A stretch of 64,000 nt of DNA. Source: Flavobacterium sp. GTDB taxonomy: Bacteria > Bacteroidota > Bacteroidia > Flavobacteriales > Flavobacteriaceae. The stretch covers positions 151,725 through 215,724 of the forward strand of contig NZ_JAIXSL010000024.1 of the NCBI RefSeq assembly GCF_027484705.1. The letters run 5' to 3'. The translations under genes and the position numbers were made by a program. Under the pieces are notes generated by a model. The model was not told where the DNA came from and searched no databases. It saw nothing but the letters and a program-made list of their open reading frames with translations. Numbering within the stretch: the first letter of the stretch is position 1; the number at the start of each line of letters is the position of its first letter. Positions 1 to 7,630 of the stretch are shown here, piece after piece.

Positions 1-1004
1 AGCAGCACCATCAATTCCTTGCTTTCAGAAATTTCTTTTGACAACCTTTTCTGGTTTCGTTTGATCAAAGTCACGACGAGTTGCGTCGTTTGATCGTAAA
101 AATGTTTGACGGGATTCGAGTAATTGAAATACGGAATTTCTTTTCGGTATTTTTTAATAAACGCATCGGTGGTCGTAATACTTTCTTCCACAAAATGATC
201 CGGAACATTCATCGTCGACGCTAGGGAATATAAGAAATAAGCTTCGTCGTTTTCTACTTTGCCGTCGCTCCACATCGCCAATCCCGCCATATCGATGAGA
301 TAATAACGTTCGAGCGGATTTTCAAAATACTGCAATTCTAAGGCTTCCAGATTCTGAATATTGACTTTGGAAAATTTGCTATAACGCACCGAAGCCTCAA
401 AAAGTTTGATCAGCAAATCATCGTGCTGCGATTTGTTCGATTTGGTTTTGAGCGCCAAAGTCACAATACTGACGATGGTTTCTTCTAATTTCTTGAGGTA
501 TTTTTCAGGGATTTTCCCTTCATTCAGATAATGCTGAAACGCCAATATATCCACAAAAAGCAAAGCGTTCGTCACGATATGCGAGAAGTTTTTGCTGATG
601 ATGTTGTCATTGGTCTGCACGCGGTCATCGATGATTTTTTCGAGGTTTGACGCTGGTGAAGCGCTCGGTAAGACTTTTTTGAACAACGTAAATCCCTGTG
701 GGTTCATTTCATTGTAAAAAGAAACCGCCTGATTTAGGAAATGTATTGAAGATTGATCCTTCGAGTTGAGCTTAAAAACCTGATACAACGCATTGAGCAA
801 AGCCGCTTTAGAAACTTCGTCATTGAGCCAGCCTGCATGGTTCGTCTTACTATCAATCGAAAAAGAAATGATGTGCCCATAGATGAAACCCGTTTTGCGG
901 ATTTTGTCGTAAAACAAATCGACGTCAGCCAAATCAATAGCCTTCACAGCTTTTTGTTCGGTGAAAAATTTGTCGATCCAGCCGGGTGCAGAAGGGTTAA
1001 TCAT
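1..1004 (-). CDS. LETM1-related, TerB-like protein, partial (C-terminus outside window)
   Basis: The frame starts at an ATG at 1004 and stays open to the window edge, so about 334 N-terminal residues are visible and the C-terminus is missing. The protein opens MINPSAPGWIDKFF, is largely helical and soluble, and has an acidic helical stretch near residues 245-270 (MAGLAMWSDGKVENDEAYF) that resembles TerB-like domains. I recognise the opening as that of the flavobacterial family called 'LETM1-related biofilm-associated protein', whose biochemical role is unknown. There is no signal peptide. A TAGCTTTG box (minus strand, 1023-1030) just upstream fits the -7 element of Bacteroidetes promoters, although I see no clear -33 partner. 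The family name is from memory and the function is unassigned. Confidence 0.75.
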   Translation of the reverse strand, partial: MINPSAPGWIDKFFTEQKAVKAIDLADVDLFYDKIRKTGFIYGHIISFSIDSKTNHAGWLNDEVSKAALLNALYQVFKLNSKDQSSIHFLNQAVSFYNEMNPQGFTLFKKVLPSASPASNLEKIIDDRVQTNDNIISKNFSHIVTNALLFVDILAFQHYLNEGKIPEKYLKKLEETIVSIVTLALKTKSNKSQHDDLLIKLFEASVRYSKFSKVNIQNLEALELQYFENPLERYYLIDMAGLAMWSDGKVENDEAYFLYSLASTMNVPDHFVEESITTTDAFIKKYRKEIPYFNYSNPVKHFYDQTTQLVVTLIKRNQKRLSKEISESKELMVL

Positions 1005-1082
1005 GGCTTTGATTTTACGCTACAAAGCTATACTTTTTTGACAATTTAAGCGGAAAAGTGTTTTTAATTTATCATGAATAAA

Positions 1083-1652
1083 TCAAGGGCGCGATTTGAT
1101 ATTTTGCTCGCAAAGCCTTATGATTTCTTCAATACGATTGCTTCGTGTTTCCGGTCTTTTTGCCTGATTGAGCCAATAAAGATAACTCTTCTGATACGAC
1201 GGGCTGAACTTCATATAATTCTCGAAAGCTATAGCGTTGTTGTCAAAAGCAACTTGTAAGTCTTCGGGAATTACTTTTTCTTCGACATGATCGAGCGTAC
1301 TCCAAGAGCCATTTTGTTTGGCAATTTCGATTTTCCTGAGCCCGCTTTCATGCATCAGGTTTTCCGCAATTAGTTTTTCAATGTAAGTTTTATTGAGTTT
1401 GCTCCAGACGCTTTTGTCTTTTCGCGGCGTGAAGGTTTGCTTGCGCCTTTCATCATCAAGTTTGCGCACGGTCGAATCAATCCAGCCGTAACAAATCGCT
1501 ACCTGCACGGCTTCTTCCCAACGCATGCTTTCAAACGCACTGTTGATCCGGTAAAATACCAACTCGACACCTTTAGATTTGGCATGGTGTTCATGGAGCC
1601 ACTCCCGCCATTCCTGCGCATTTTTAAAGTAATGTAATTCCTTTTCTTCCAA
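1083..1652 (-). CDS. YdeI/OmpD-associated family protein
   Basis: A 189-residue soluble protein with the typical layout of the YdeI/OmdA family. The N-terminal half carries the motif around WEEAVQVAICYGWIDS and a basic KQTFTPRKDKSVWS stretch. The C-terminal half holds the bacteriocin-protection-like helical segment with FENYMKFSPSYQKSYLYWL. Family members are widespread in Bacteroidetes and Firmicutes and have no firmly established biochemical activity. The gene starts just 7 nt downstream of the SodC stop (1660) on the same strand, so the two probably share a transcript. The start at 1652 (MEEKELHYF) gives the usual family length. Nothing in the sequence suggests truncation. Confidence 0.85.
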   Translation of the reverse strand: MEEKELHYFKNAQEWREWLHEHHAKSKGVELVFYRINSAFESMRWEEAVQVAICYGWIDSTVRKLDDERRKQTFTPRKDKSVWSKLNKTYIEKLIAENLMHESGLRKIEIAKQNGSWSTLDHVEEKVIPEDLQVAFDNNAIAFENYMKFSPSYQKSYLYWLNQAKRPETRSNRIEEIIRLCEQNIKSRP

Positions 1653-1659
1653 ACGTAAA

Positions 1660-2187
1660 CTATTTAATGATCGCTGAACAGGCTAATCTAGCGCCCGCAT
1701 TTCCTGAAGGTTGTGTCGTGAAATCATCGGTGCCTTCGTGTACGATTAAGCCTTTTCCAAGGATGTCTTTGGCCGGATCGCCGCATCCGATACACCATTC
1801 ATTCGTAGTTAATGTGATGGTTCCGTTTCCGTTGGCATCTGCTGTGAAATTACCGATATCGCCTTTGTGGTATTCGCCCACGCCCCATTTTCCGTGTTTT
1901 TTGAACGTTGGGTTCCAGTGTCCGCCTGCTGAACTTCCGTCTGCTGAAGAACAATCTGATTTTTCATGAATGTGAATTGCGTGTGCGCCCGCTTTCAGAC
2001 CTGAAAGTTTAGCGACAAAAGTGACGTTGCCGTTTTTCTCCACGAAAGAAGCCGTTCCGGTTACTTTACTGTTGCTTTTTGATTCGAAGGTCAGGTTTAA
2101 TTTTTTGGTATCGGCAGCATTGCTGTTGGTTTTACAGCTAAAAAAAACCGCGATGCTAATAGCCAGAAGTAAAAGAATTTTTTTCAT
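1660..2187 (-). CDS. sodC: Cu/Zn superoxide dismutase family lipoprotein
   Basis: A 175-residue protein that would convert superoxide to oxygen and peroxide outside the cytoplasm. The start at 2187 (MKKILLLLAIS) is preferred over the longer frame to 2310 because it opens directly into a lipoprotein signal ending in a lipobox-like FFSC, and because a good promoter lies at 2203-2230. Copper/zinc ligands are visible as HAIHIHE and GGHWNP, and the C-terminal block VHEGTDDFTTQPSGNAGARLAC carries the last metal His, the active-site Arg and the second disulfide Cys. The disulfide partner is in EKSDCS. The protein is probably anchored in the outer or inner membrane. The gene is divergent from the YihY-type gene and lies upstream of the YdeI-family gene. 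Confidence 0.9.
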   Translation of the reverse strand: MKKILLLLAISIAVFFSCKTNSNAADTKKLNLTFESKSNSKVTGTASFVEKNGNVTFVAKLSGLKAGAHAIHIHEKSDCSSADGSSAGGHWNPTFKKHGKWGVGEYHKGDIGNFTADANGNGTITLTTNEWCIGCGDPAKDILGKGLIVHEGTDDFTTQPSGNAGARLACSAIIK

Positions 2188-2202
2188 GAGAAGTGTTTCT
2201 TT

Positions 2203-2230
2203 CAAAGGTAATGAAAAACAAATTTCGCAA
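2203..2230 (-). promoter_or_regulatory. Bacteroidetes-type promoter of sodC
   Basis: Read on the minus strand this is TTG, 17 nt, TACCTTTG, an exact match to the Flavobacterium consensus TTG-N17-23-TAnnTTTG. The -7 box lies about 16 nt upstream of the ATG at 2187, which implies a very short leader and supports that start codon. Confidence 0.7.
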
Positions 2231-2286
2231 ATTTTTTTTATAGGAATTATGAAAAATATCGAACGAATTATAAAAATGGGCTTTTG

Positions 2287-2294
2287 TAATTTTG
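2287..2294 (+). promoter_or_regulatory. Possible -7 promoter box of the YihY-family gene
   Basis: TAATTTTG fits the -7 consensus TAnnTTTG and lies 29 nt upstream of the preferred ATG at 2324. I see no TTG at the expected -33 distance, so this is only a partial match. Confidence 0.35.
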
Positions 2295-2323
2295 AAACAA
2301 TTCCATTCATTCATACTAAAATC

Positions 2324-3238
2324 ATGAAAGCTTTACCATTCATAAAAACCACTTGGAACATTTTAAAAGAAACTTACGAGGAATTCGACGATGACAATGC
2401 GATCAAACTAAGTGCGTCGCTTTCGTATTACACCATATTTGCCTTGCCACCTTTGATTATGATTATCTTATCGATTTGTGGCGTTTTCTTCGGAAGAGAT
2501 GCGGTAAACGGTACTTTTTTCTGGCAGATTCACGGTATGGTCGGAAAAGAAGCGGCTTTGCAAATTCAGGAAACGATTAAAAATATTCAATTGTCAGACA
2601 GCAATGTATTGGCTACGATCGTAGGCTCTGTAACTTTAGCGATTGGCGCTTCGGGTGTTTTTGCTGAAATCCAGAGTTCGATCAATTTTATTTGGGCCCT
2701 AAAAGCAAAACCAAATAAGGGATTCGTCAAATTCATCAAGAACAGGCTGATGTCATTTTCGATGATTGCCGCAGTCGGATTTCTGCTTTTGGTGAGTTTA
2801 ACGGTCAACACGTTGATGGATATTCTCAATGCACGCCTGATGTTGTATTTTCCCGATGCGACGGTTTACCTTTTTTATATACTGAATATTTTGATTTTAC
2901 TGATGATTACAACGCTTTTGTTTTCCGTCATTTTTAAGACTTTACCCGACGGAACTATTGCGTGGAAAGATGCGCTCATTGGTTCGGGAGTTACTGCGGT
3001 ACTTTTCATGGTCGGGAAAATTGCCATCGGATATTACATAGGAAGTTCCACTATCGGCTCTGCTTATGGCGCTGCAGGTTCCGTGATTATTATTTTGGTT
3101 TGGGTGTATTATTCGGCGATCATACTATATTTCGGCGCGGAATTTACGAAAGTGTACGCGTTGAAGTATGGCCAGAAAATCATTCCGAATGATTATGCTG
3201 TCGAAATCAGAAAGGAAATTTTCGAAACCAAAAGCTGA
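2324..3238 (+). CDS. YihY/BrkB family inner-membrane protein
   Basis: A 304-residue polytopic membrane protein of the YihY/virulence-factor BrkB family. The frame could begin at 2021, but that region is the reverse strand of sodC. The ATG at 2324 (MKALPFIKTTWNILKETYEEF) gives the usual family length and start. The hallmark block follows: ASLSYYTIFALPPLIMIILS at about residues 30-50, then several hydrophobic segments and the C-terminal GSAYGAAGSVIIILVWVYYSAIILYFGAEFTKVYA. About six membrane helices are visible. The family was once called 'ribonuclease BN' in error, and its real role is not established. It is divergent from sodC across a 136-nt region, and a structured RNA candidate follows it. 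Confidence 0.88.
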   Translation: MKALPFIKTTWNILKETYEEFDDDNAIKLSASLSYYTIFALPPLIMIILSICGVFFGRDAVNGTFFWQIHGMVGKEAALQIQETIKNIQLSDSNVLATIVGSVTLAIGASGVFAEIQSSINFIWALKAKPNKGFVKFIKNRLMSFSMIAAVGFLLLVSLTVNTLMDILNARLMLYFPDATVYLFYILNILILLMITTLLFSVIFKTLPDGTIAWKDALIGSGVTAVLFMVGKIAIGYYIGSSTIGSAYGAAGSVIIILVWVYYSAIILYFGAEFTKVYALKYGQKIIPNDYAVEIRKEIFETKS

Positions 3239-3325
3239 TTCGTAATTGTATAAAATTTAGCTTGAATTCTATAACACCAAGTCAAGCGAAAAGCGCCAAC
3301 TTTGCCCTAAGAACAACCTCTAAAT

Positions 3326-3425
3326 CATATTGATAATACTATATCGGCATTTCATTGGGGGGCAAATCGAATTCATTCTTTTTGCAATGTTAAGCCGAAA
3401 CCTAAATCATAGTATTATTGGTATG
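3326..3425 (+). ncRNA. Candidate structured small RNA (nested hairpins), possibly 6S-like
   Basis: This non-coding stretch folds into nested stems on the plus strand. The outer stem pairs 3326-3342 with 3409-3425 over 17 contiguous positions, three of them G-U wobbles (3330/3421, 3331/3420, 3332/3419). Inside it, CGGC 3345-3348 pairs with GCCG 3394-3397, then a small internal loop, then CATTG 3353-3357 with CAATG 3385-3389. CAAA 3363-3366 can pair with TTTG 3381-3384 at the tip. An intrinsic terminator begins a few nt downstream (3430-3466). The wobbles would be A-C mismatches on the minus strand, so the plus strand is favoured. A long interrupted hairpin about 100 nt long, followed by a terminator, is reminiscent of 6S-type RNAs. 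That identity is inference only. A read-through or 3'UTR element of the upstream gene is the alternative. Confidence 0.5.
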
Positions 3426-3429
3426 TAGC

Positions 3430-3466
3430 AAAAAAGACCGCTCCATTATGGGATGCGGTCTTTTTT
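3430..3466. terminator. Bidirectional intrinsic terminator
   Basis: GACCGC (3436-3441) pairs with GCGGTC (3455-3460), with additional TCC/GGA pairing inside. The stem is flanked by A and T runs on both sides, so it can work in either direction. It ends the RNA candidate or YihY transcript on the plus strand and overlaps the stop codon of the minus-strand gene at 3465. Confidence 0.8.
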
Positions 3467-3989
3467 ATTTGGTTTTTTCGCCTACGAAATAATCATTCTG
3501 AGATTTGAACAGAACATTGAATGTCGTTAAGGTTCCGTAGATTTTGGTGATGTATTGCTGCAATTCGACCTTTTCAATTTCCTCAAGATTGCTCGCGTTG
3601 ATCTTTTGTTCCATTACGCGCAGTCGGTCACGGAGCATTACAATTTTGTGAAAGAAAGCATCAATCGGGACGTCTTTAGCCGCAAGTCCGGCTTGGCCTG
3701 GTTCGAGAATCATTTTACCGCCTTTCCATTTGTCGCCAATAGCTACAGGCTCGCCGAGTCCGTTCCATTTCTTTAAAATCGATAACAAACTTTGTTCGAC
3801 ATCGTAAAAACTCACCGTATCGACTTCGTTTTCAGCAGCGTCAATGACTTCAAATTCACTGTCGATGGCAATGGTTTCAAGGCCATTTTCGATAAAAGTC
3901 ACCCAATATTCTTTGGAAGAAACGTTTGTAACGACGCCTTTGCCATATTCCGCATGTTGTATTCTGGATCCTATTCCTAATAATTTCAT
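3465..3989 (-). CDS. Conserved hypothetical protein with CarD/Tudor-like N-terminus
   Basis: A 174-residue soluble protein. The first 50 residues (GIGSRIQHAEYGKGVVTNVSSKEYWVTFIENGLETI) look like a small beta-barrel of the kind found in CarD-type and UvrD/PcrA Tudor-like domains, where a G-x-x-V-x-H-x-x-Y-G-x-G-x-V pattern recurs. The middle is acidic. The C-terminal third (about residues 100-155) is helical and probably coiled coil (HKIVMLRDRLRVMEQKINASNLEEIEKVELQQYITKIY is split here only for description). The barrel suggests nucleic-acid or RNA-polymerase contacts, but I cannot name the protein. It appears to be transcribed alone and to end at the bidirectional terminator. Confidence 0.75.
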   Translation of the reverse strand: MKLLGIGSRIQHAEYGKGVVTNVSSKEYWVTFIENGLETIAIDSEFEVIDAAENEVDTVSFYDVEQSLLSILKKWNGLGEPVAIGDKWKGGKMILEPGQAGLAAKDVPIDAFFHKIVMLRDRLRVMEQKINASNLEEIEKVELQQYITKIYGTLTTFNVLFKSQNDYFVGEKTK

Positions 3990-4028
3990 GATCTAAATTT
4001 TTTACTAAAATATAATTTTAAGCGTAAT

Positions 4029-4064
4029 AAAAAAACCGTTCTGCACAAAACAGTAACGGTTTTA
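4029..4064 (-). terminator. Intrinsic terminator of the beta-oxidation operon
   Basis: AAAACCGTT (4032-4040) pairs with AACGGTTTT (4055-4063), with CTG/CAG continuing the stem. On the minus strand it is followed by a T run and sits about 40 nt after the acyl-CoA dehydrogenase stop. Confidence 0.75.
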
Positions 4065-4100
4065 TCAACATAAAATTTAACTTAAATAACTATCGTTTCA

Positions 4101-5888
4101 TTAGAAGCAGTAAGCGTTTTCGGCTACTAATTTAGTGGTGATGGTTTCGCGTAAGCCCACAATATTCGGCATGTTGGTATATTTTGTAAATCGACGCAAT
4201 CCCATGAGCATCATGCGTTGTTCGTCGCCTTCAGCAAAAGAGATGATGCTTTCTTTACCTTTTTGGGTTACGATATCGACAGCTTTGTAGAGGTATAATT
4301 TCGCCATCGCAATTTGTTCCTGCACTTTGTTTTCGCCTTCTTTTTTGGCCAATTTTTCGGTTCTCAAAATCGTTGATTCCGCCATGTAGATTTCAATTAA
4401 AATATCCGCCGCCGCCATCAACAATTGCTGATGTCCGTCGAGTTCCGGGCCATATTTCTGGACAGCGCCACCGGCTACCATCAAAAAGGCTTTTTTCAAT
4501 TTGCCGATCATTTCTTTTTCTTCGGAAAACAATTCGGAATAATCCGGCGTGTCGAAAGATGGAATGCCCATGAGTTCTTCCTGAACTTTGGTTGCCGGGC
4601 CGAGTAAATCAACATGGCCTTTGAATGCTTTTTTGATCAACATTCCGACTGAAAGCATGCGATTAATTTCGTTTGTTCCTTCATAAATCCTTGAAATTCG
4701 GGCATCACGCCACGCACTTTCCATCGGTGTGTCTTCAGAGAAGCCCATTCCGCCGAGGATTTGTATGCCCTCATCAGCGCAATTCTGGACATCTTCGGAA
4801 ACCGCCACTTTCAATATGGAACATTCAATCGCAAATTCCTCAACGCCTTTAAGTTCAGCTTCCTGATGTGACGAACCTTCTTGTTCCCGAAGTTGGATCC
4901 TGGTTTCGATATCTTTTGCTGCACGATAGGTAGCGCTCTCTCCGGCATAAGCGGAAGTGGCCATTTCAGCGAGTTTATATCGGATGGCTCCAAATTGTGA
5001 AATCTGCGTGTTGAACTGGATTCTTTCATTCGCATAATGAATCGCATTCGTAGTCACACGTCGTTGCGCATCCAGACAAGCTGCAGCTAATTTGATACGA
5101 CCGACGTTCAAGGCATTCATAGCGATCTTGAATCCGTTACCTCTTTCAGACAGCATATTTTCAACAGGAACTTTCGTATCATTGAAGAAAACCTGACGTG
5201 TTGACGAAGCGCGGATGCCGAGTTTGTGTTCTTCTTCATTCATTGAAATGCCGTTGTCTTTGACATTTTCAACAATGAATCCGGTGATGTTTTTATCGTC
5301 CTCAATTCTTGCAAAAACGATAAACAGCGAACAGAATCCTGCATTCGAAATCCACATTTTTTGTCCGGTAATGTTGTAATATTTTCCGTCTTCAGAAAGT
5401 ACCGCTTTGGTTTTTCCTGAATTCGCATCCGATCCGGCGCCCGGTTCCGTTAAGCAATAAGCGCCAAACCATTCGCCAGAAGCGAGTTTTGGAACGTATT
5501 TTTGTTTCTGTTCTTCTGTTCCGTACAAAGTGATGGGCATAGTTCCGATTCCGGTATGTGCGCCAAAAGCGGTTGAAAACGAACCTGTTGCGCCCGAAAT
5601 GTAATCGCAGACCAGACAAGTATCGACGAATCCCATGCCCATTCCGCCGTATGCTTCCGGAACGGCTACGCTTAAGAATCCCATTTCGCCTGCTTTCTTC
5701 ATACATTCTTCGGTGAAAGCGTAATCTTTGGCTTCGAAACGGTTTTTGTTGGGCCAGATTTCCTTATCGACGAATTCCTTCACGGAATCGCGCATCATTT
5801 TTTGTTCCTCTGAAAAATCTTCAGGCGTGAAGATGTCCTCGCACTGGGTTTCTTTAACTAAGAATTGACCTCCTCTTGTGATTTCCAT
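4101..5888 (-). CDS. Acyl-CoA dehydrogenase, long form
   Basis: A 595-residue flavoprotein that catalyses the first step of fatty-acid beta-oxidation, alpha,beta-dehydrogenation of acyl-CoA to trans-2-enoyl-CoA. The N-terminal helical domain, the central beta-barrel (CLTEPGAGSDA, KMWISNAGFCSLFIVFA) and the C-terminal FAD-binding helical domain are all present. The catalytic Glu is in RISRIYEGTNEINR. About 170 residues follow the usual 380-residue core, as in the VLCAD-like long acyl-CoA dehydrogenases common in Bacteroidetes. The gene is the last of the operon begun by MarR and is separated from the thiolase by a broken four-helix-bundle gene. Electrons probably pass to electron-transfer flavoprotein, which is not encoded in this window. 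Confidence 0.92.
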   Translation of the reverse strand: MEITRGGQFLVKETQCEDIFTPEDFSEEQKMMRDSVKEFVDKEIWPNKNRFEAKDYAFTEECMKKAGEMGFLSVAVPEAYGGMGMGFVDTCLVCDYISGATGSFSTAFGAHTGIGTMPITLYGTEEQKQKYVPKLASGEWFGAYCLTEPGAGSDANSGKTKAVLSEDGKYYNITGQKMWISNAGFCSLFIVFARIEDDKNITGFIVENVKDNGISMNEEEHKLGIRASSTRQVFFNDTKVPVENMLSERGNGFKIAMNALNVGRIKLAAACLDAQRRVTTNAIHYANERIQFNTQISQFGAIRYKLAEMATSAYAGESATYRAAKDIETRIQLREQEGSSHQEAELKGVEEFAIECSILKVAVSEDVQNCADEGIQILGGMGFSEDTPMESAWRDARISRIYEGTNEINRMLSVGMLIKKAFKGHVDLLGPATKVQEELMGIPSFDTPDYSELFSEEKEMIGKLKKAFLMVAGGAVQKYGPELDGHQQLLMAAADILIEIYMAESTILRTEKLAKKEGENKVQEQIAMAKLYLYKAVDIVTQKGKESIISFAEGDEQRMMLMGLRRFTKYTNMPNIVGLRETITTKLVAENAYCF

Positions 5889-5893
5889 GTTCT

Positions 5894-5930
5894 AAGTATT
5901 TTAAATTTTGAATTATAAATTTTGAATTTG
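5894..5930. repeat. AT-rich repeat arm (TTTTGAATT family)
   Basis: One arm of the AATTTTGAAT-type sequence seen in full at 6281-6362, 7551-7630 and 51901-51985. It lies between the acyl-CoA dehydrogenase start and the 3' end of the broken four-helix-bundle frame, whose last codons run into it. Confidence 0.5.
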
Positions 5931-6263
5931 GGATGTCTTGATTATTTTCGTGATGATATTGATGATATGGTCTATCTCGACTAAATAAGAGTCGACTGAA
6001 ATTGCAGTCAACTCAGATTTATTTAATAGTTGTAACCAGTATTTTGTTTCTCGAGACTCTTTTGAAGCTACGGACAATTTATTAATAAAATCTTTCTTTG
6101 ATTGCGCTGCTATCGCTTCTTGAACATTGGCTCCAATACTGGTTCCGGACTTTAATATTTGTTTTGAAATTATAAACTTATTTTCCTTTTTTAACTACAT
6201 AAACAATGTGATGATTGTTAATGCAAAATCGAATGTTTTCGTGGCGATTAGATTTTCTTTCAT
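5913..6263 (-). pseudogene. Four-helix-bundle (S23/IVS-type) protein, interrupted by amber codon
   Basis: Reading from an ATG at 6263, 117 codons run to a TAA at 5913 with no frameshift, but codon 23 is TAG (6195-6197). The part before it reads MKENLIATKTFDFALTII. The part after it carries the family core ISKQILKSGTSIGANVQEA, then SKKDFINKLSVASKESRETKYWL and a C-terminal helix with VDSYLVEIDHIINIITKII. This is the four-helix-bundle family of 23S rRNA intervening-sequence proteins. Normal members are about 115-120 residues, so only the amber codon breaks it. I see no good internal start. It sits inside the beta-oxidation operon, flanked by AT-rich repeat arms, and looks like a passenger gene that has recently decayed. 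Confidence 0.75.
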
Positions 6264-6280
6264 GGCTTTTATAATTTTTG

Positions 6281-6362
6281 AATTTTAAATTATGAATTTT
6301 GAATGAAACATCCGGCTTCACGATTCTCCATCATTCAAAATTCAAAATTTATAATTTATAAT
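6281..6362. repeat. AT-rich palindromic intergenic repeat, copy 1
   Basis: Left arm 6281-6305 ends TTTTGAATG and right arm 6332-6362 starts CATTCAAAATTC, separated by a 26-nt centre. The centre has the same length and matches that of copy 2 (7574-7599) at about 20 of 26 positions. The thiolase stop codon lies inside the right arm. The transcript of either strand could form a long AU hairpin. Confidence 0.65.
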
Positions 6363-7537
6363 AATTCGTAAATTCCTGCCGAACCTTGTCCGGTTCCGAC
6401 ACACATCGAAACAATGCCATACTTGTTGCCGCGGCGTTTCATCTCATCGAACAACTGCACAGATAATTTCGCTCCGGTGCAACCTAACGGGTGGCCTAAA
6501 GCTATTGCGCCGCCGTTGACGTTGACGATGTCGGGATTCAATCCTAATTCGCGGATCACGGCTAAAGATTGTGAGGCAAAAGCTTCGTTGAGTTCAATTA
6601 AATCGATGTCTTTAAGTTGCAATCCGGCTTGTTTCAACGCTTTTGGAATGGCTTTTACTGGCCCGATTCCCATAATTCTAGGTTCCACACCAGCCGAAGC
6701 AAAATTGACTAATCTTGCGATAGGCGTGAGGTTGAGTTCTTTGACAAGTTCCTCGCTCATGATTAAAACGAACGCTGCACCATCACTCATTTGTGATGAA
6801 TTTCCGGCTGTCACAGTTCCGTCGGCTGCAAAAACGGGTTTAAGATTTCCTAATGCAGTAAGATTCGTATCGGCTCTTGGACCTTCGTCTTTAGTGACAG
6901 TATAGGATTTGGTTTCTTTTTTTCCATTTTCATTGAGGAAAGTTTGTTCAATTGTAATCGGCACAATTTGTTTGTCGAATTTGCCTTCCGCTTGTGCTTT
7001 CAACGCTTTTTGGTGCGAATTGAATGCGAACTCATCTTGATCGGCACGCGACACATTAAATTGTTTGGCAACAGCTTCCGCGGTAAGTCCCATGCCCCAA
7101 TAATAATCTTCATGACCTTCTTTGGCAATTGCGTAATCGGGCGTTGGTTTGTAGCCGCCCATCGGAATGAAACTCATGCTTTCAGCGCCACCGGCAATAA
7201 TGCAATCAGCCATTCCGGATTGGATTTTAGCCGTTGCCATCCCAATCGTTTCGAGACCGGAAGCGCAATATCTATTTACCGTTACGCCCGGAACATCAAC
7301 GATATTGAGTCCCATCAATGAAATCAATCGACCGACATTCAGGCCTTGTTCGGCTTCTGGCATCGCATTTCCGACCATCACGTCATCGATGCGTTTCTTG
7401 TCGAAATCGGGCAATTCATTCATCATATACTGAATGGTTTCCGCGGCGAGTTCGTCAGGGCGTTTAAACCTGAAAACACCTTTAGGCGCTTTGCCGACGG
7501 CGGTTCTGTATGCTTTAACTATATAGGCTGTTTTCAT
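6356..7537 (-). CDS. Acetyl-CoA C-acyltransferase (thiolase)
   Basis: A 393-residue thiolase that would cleave 3-ketoacyl-CoA to acetyl-CoA and a shortened acyl-CoA, the last step of beta-oxidation. The acylated Cys is in VNRYCASGLE near residue 90, the His is in GGAIALGHPLGCTGAK near 350, and the second catalytic Cys is in SMCVGTGQGSAGIYE near the C-terminus. Length is typical. It lies downstream of the fused dehydrogenase/hydratase in the same operon, which supports a FadA-type role over a biosynthetic acetoacetyl-CoA thiolase. The intervals on both sides are copies of one AT-rich palindrome, and the stop codon is inside the downstream copy. Confidence 0.93.
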   Translation of the reverse strand: MKTAYIVKAYRTAVGKAPKGVFRFKRPDELAAETIQYMMNELPDFDKKRIDDVMVGNAMPEAEQGLNVGRLISLMGLNIVDVPGVTVNRYCASGLETIGMATAKIQSGMADCIIAGGAESMSFIPMGGYKPTPDYAIAKEGHEDYYWGMGLTAEAVAKQFNVSRADQDEFAFNSHQKALKAQAEGKFDKQIVPITIEQTFLNENGKKETKSYTVTKDEGPRADTNLTALGNLKPVFAADGTVTAGNSSQMSDGAAFVLIMSEELVKELNLTPIARLVNFASAGVEPRIMGIGPVKAIPKALKQAGLQLKDIDLIELNEAFASQSLAVIRELGLNPDIVNVNGGAIALGHPLGCTGAKLSVQLFDEMKRRGNKYGIVSMCVGTGQGSAGIYELL

Positions 7538-7550
7538 TTTCTATTTTGCA

Positions 7551-7630
7551 TTTTGAATTTTAAATTTTGAATGAGACGTCTGGCTTTAAGATTCGCCATC
7601 ATTCAAAATTCAAAATATATAATTTATAAT
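7551..7630. repeat. AT-rich palindromic intergenic repeat, copy 2
   Basis: Left arm 7551-7573 ends TTTTGAATG and right arm 7600-7630 starts CATTCAAAATTC. It fills almost the whole gap between the thiolase start and the stop of the dehydrogenase/hydratase gene. Compared with copy 1 the arms are nearly identical and the centre has diverged slightly, which argues for a dispersed element and not chance AT richness. Confidence 0.65.
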
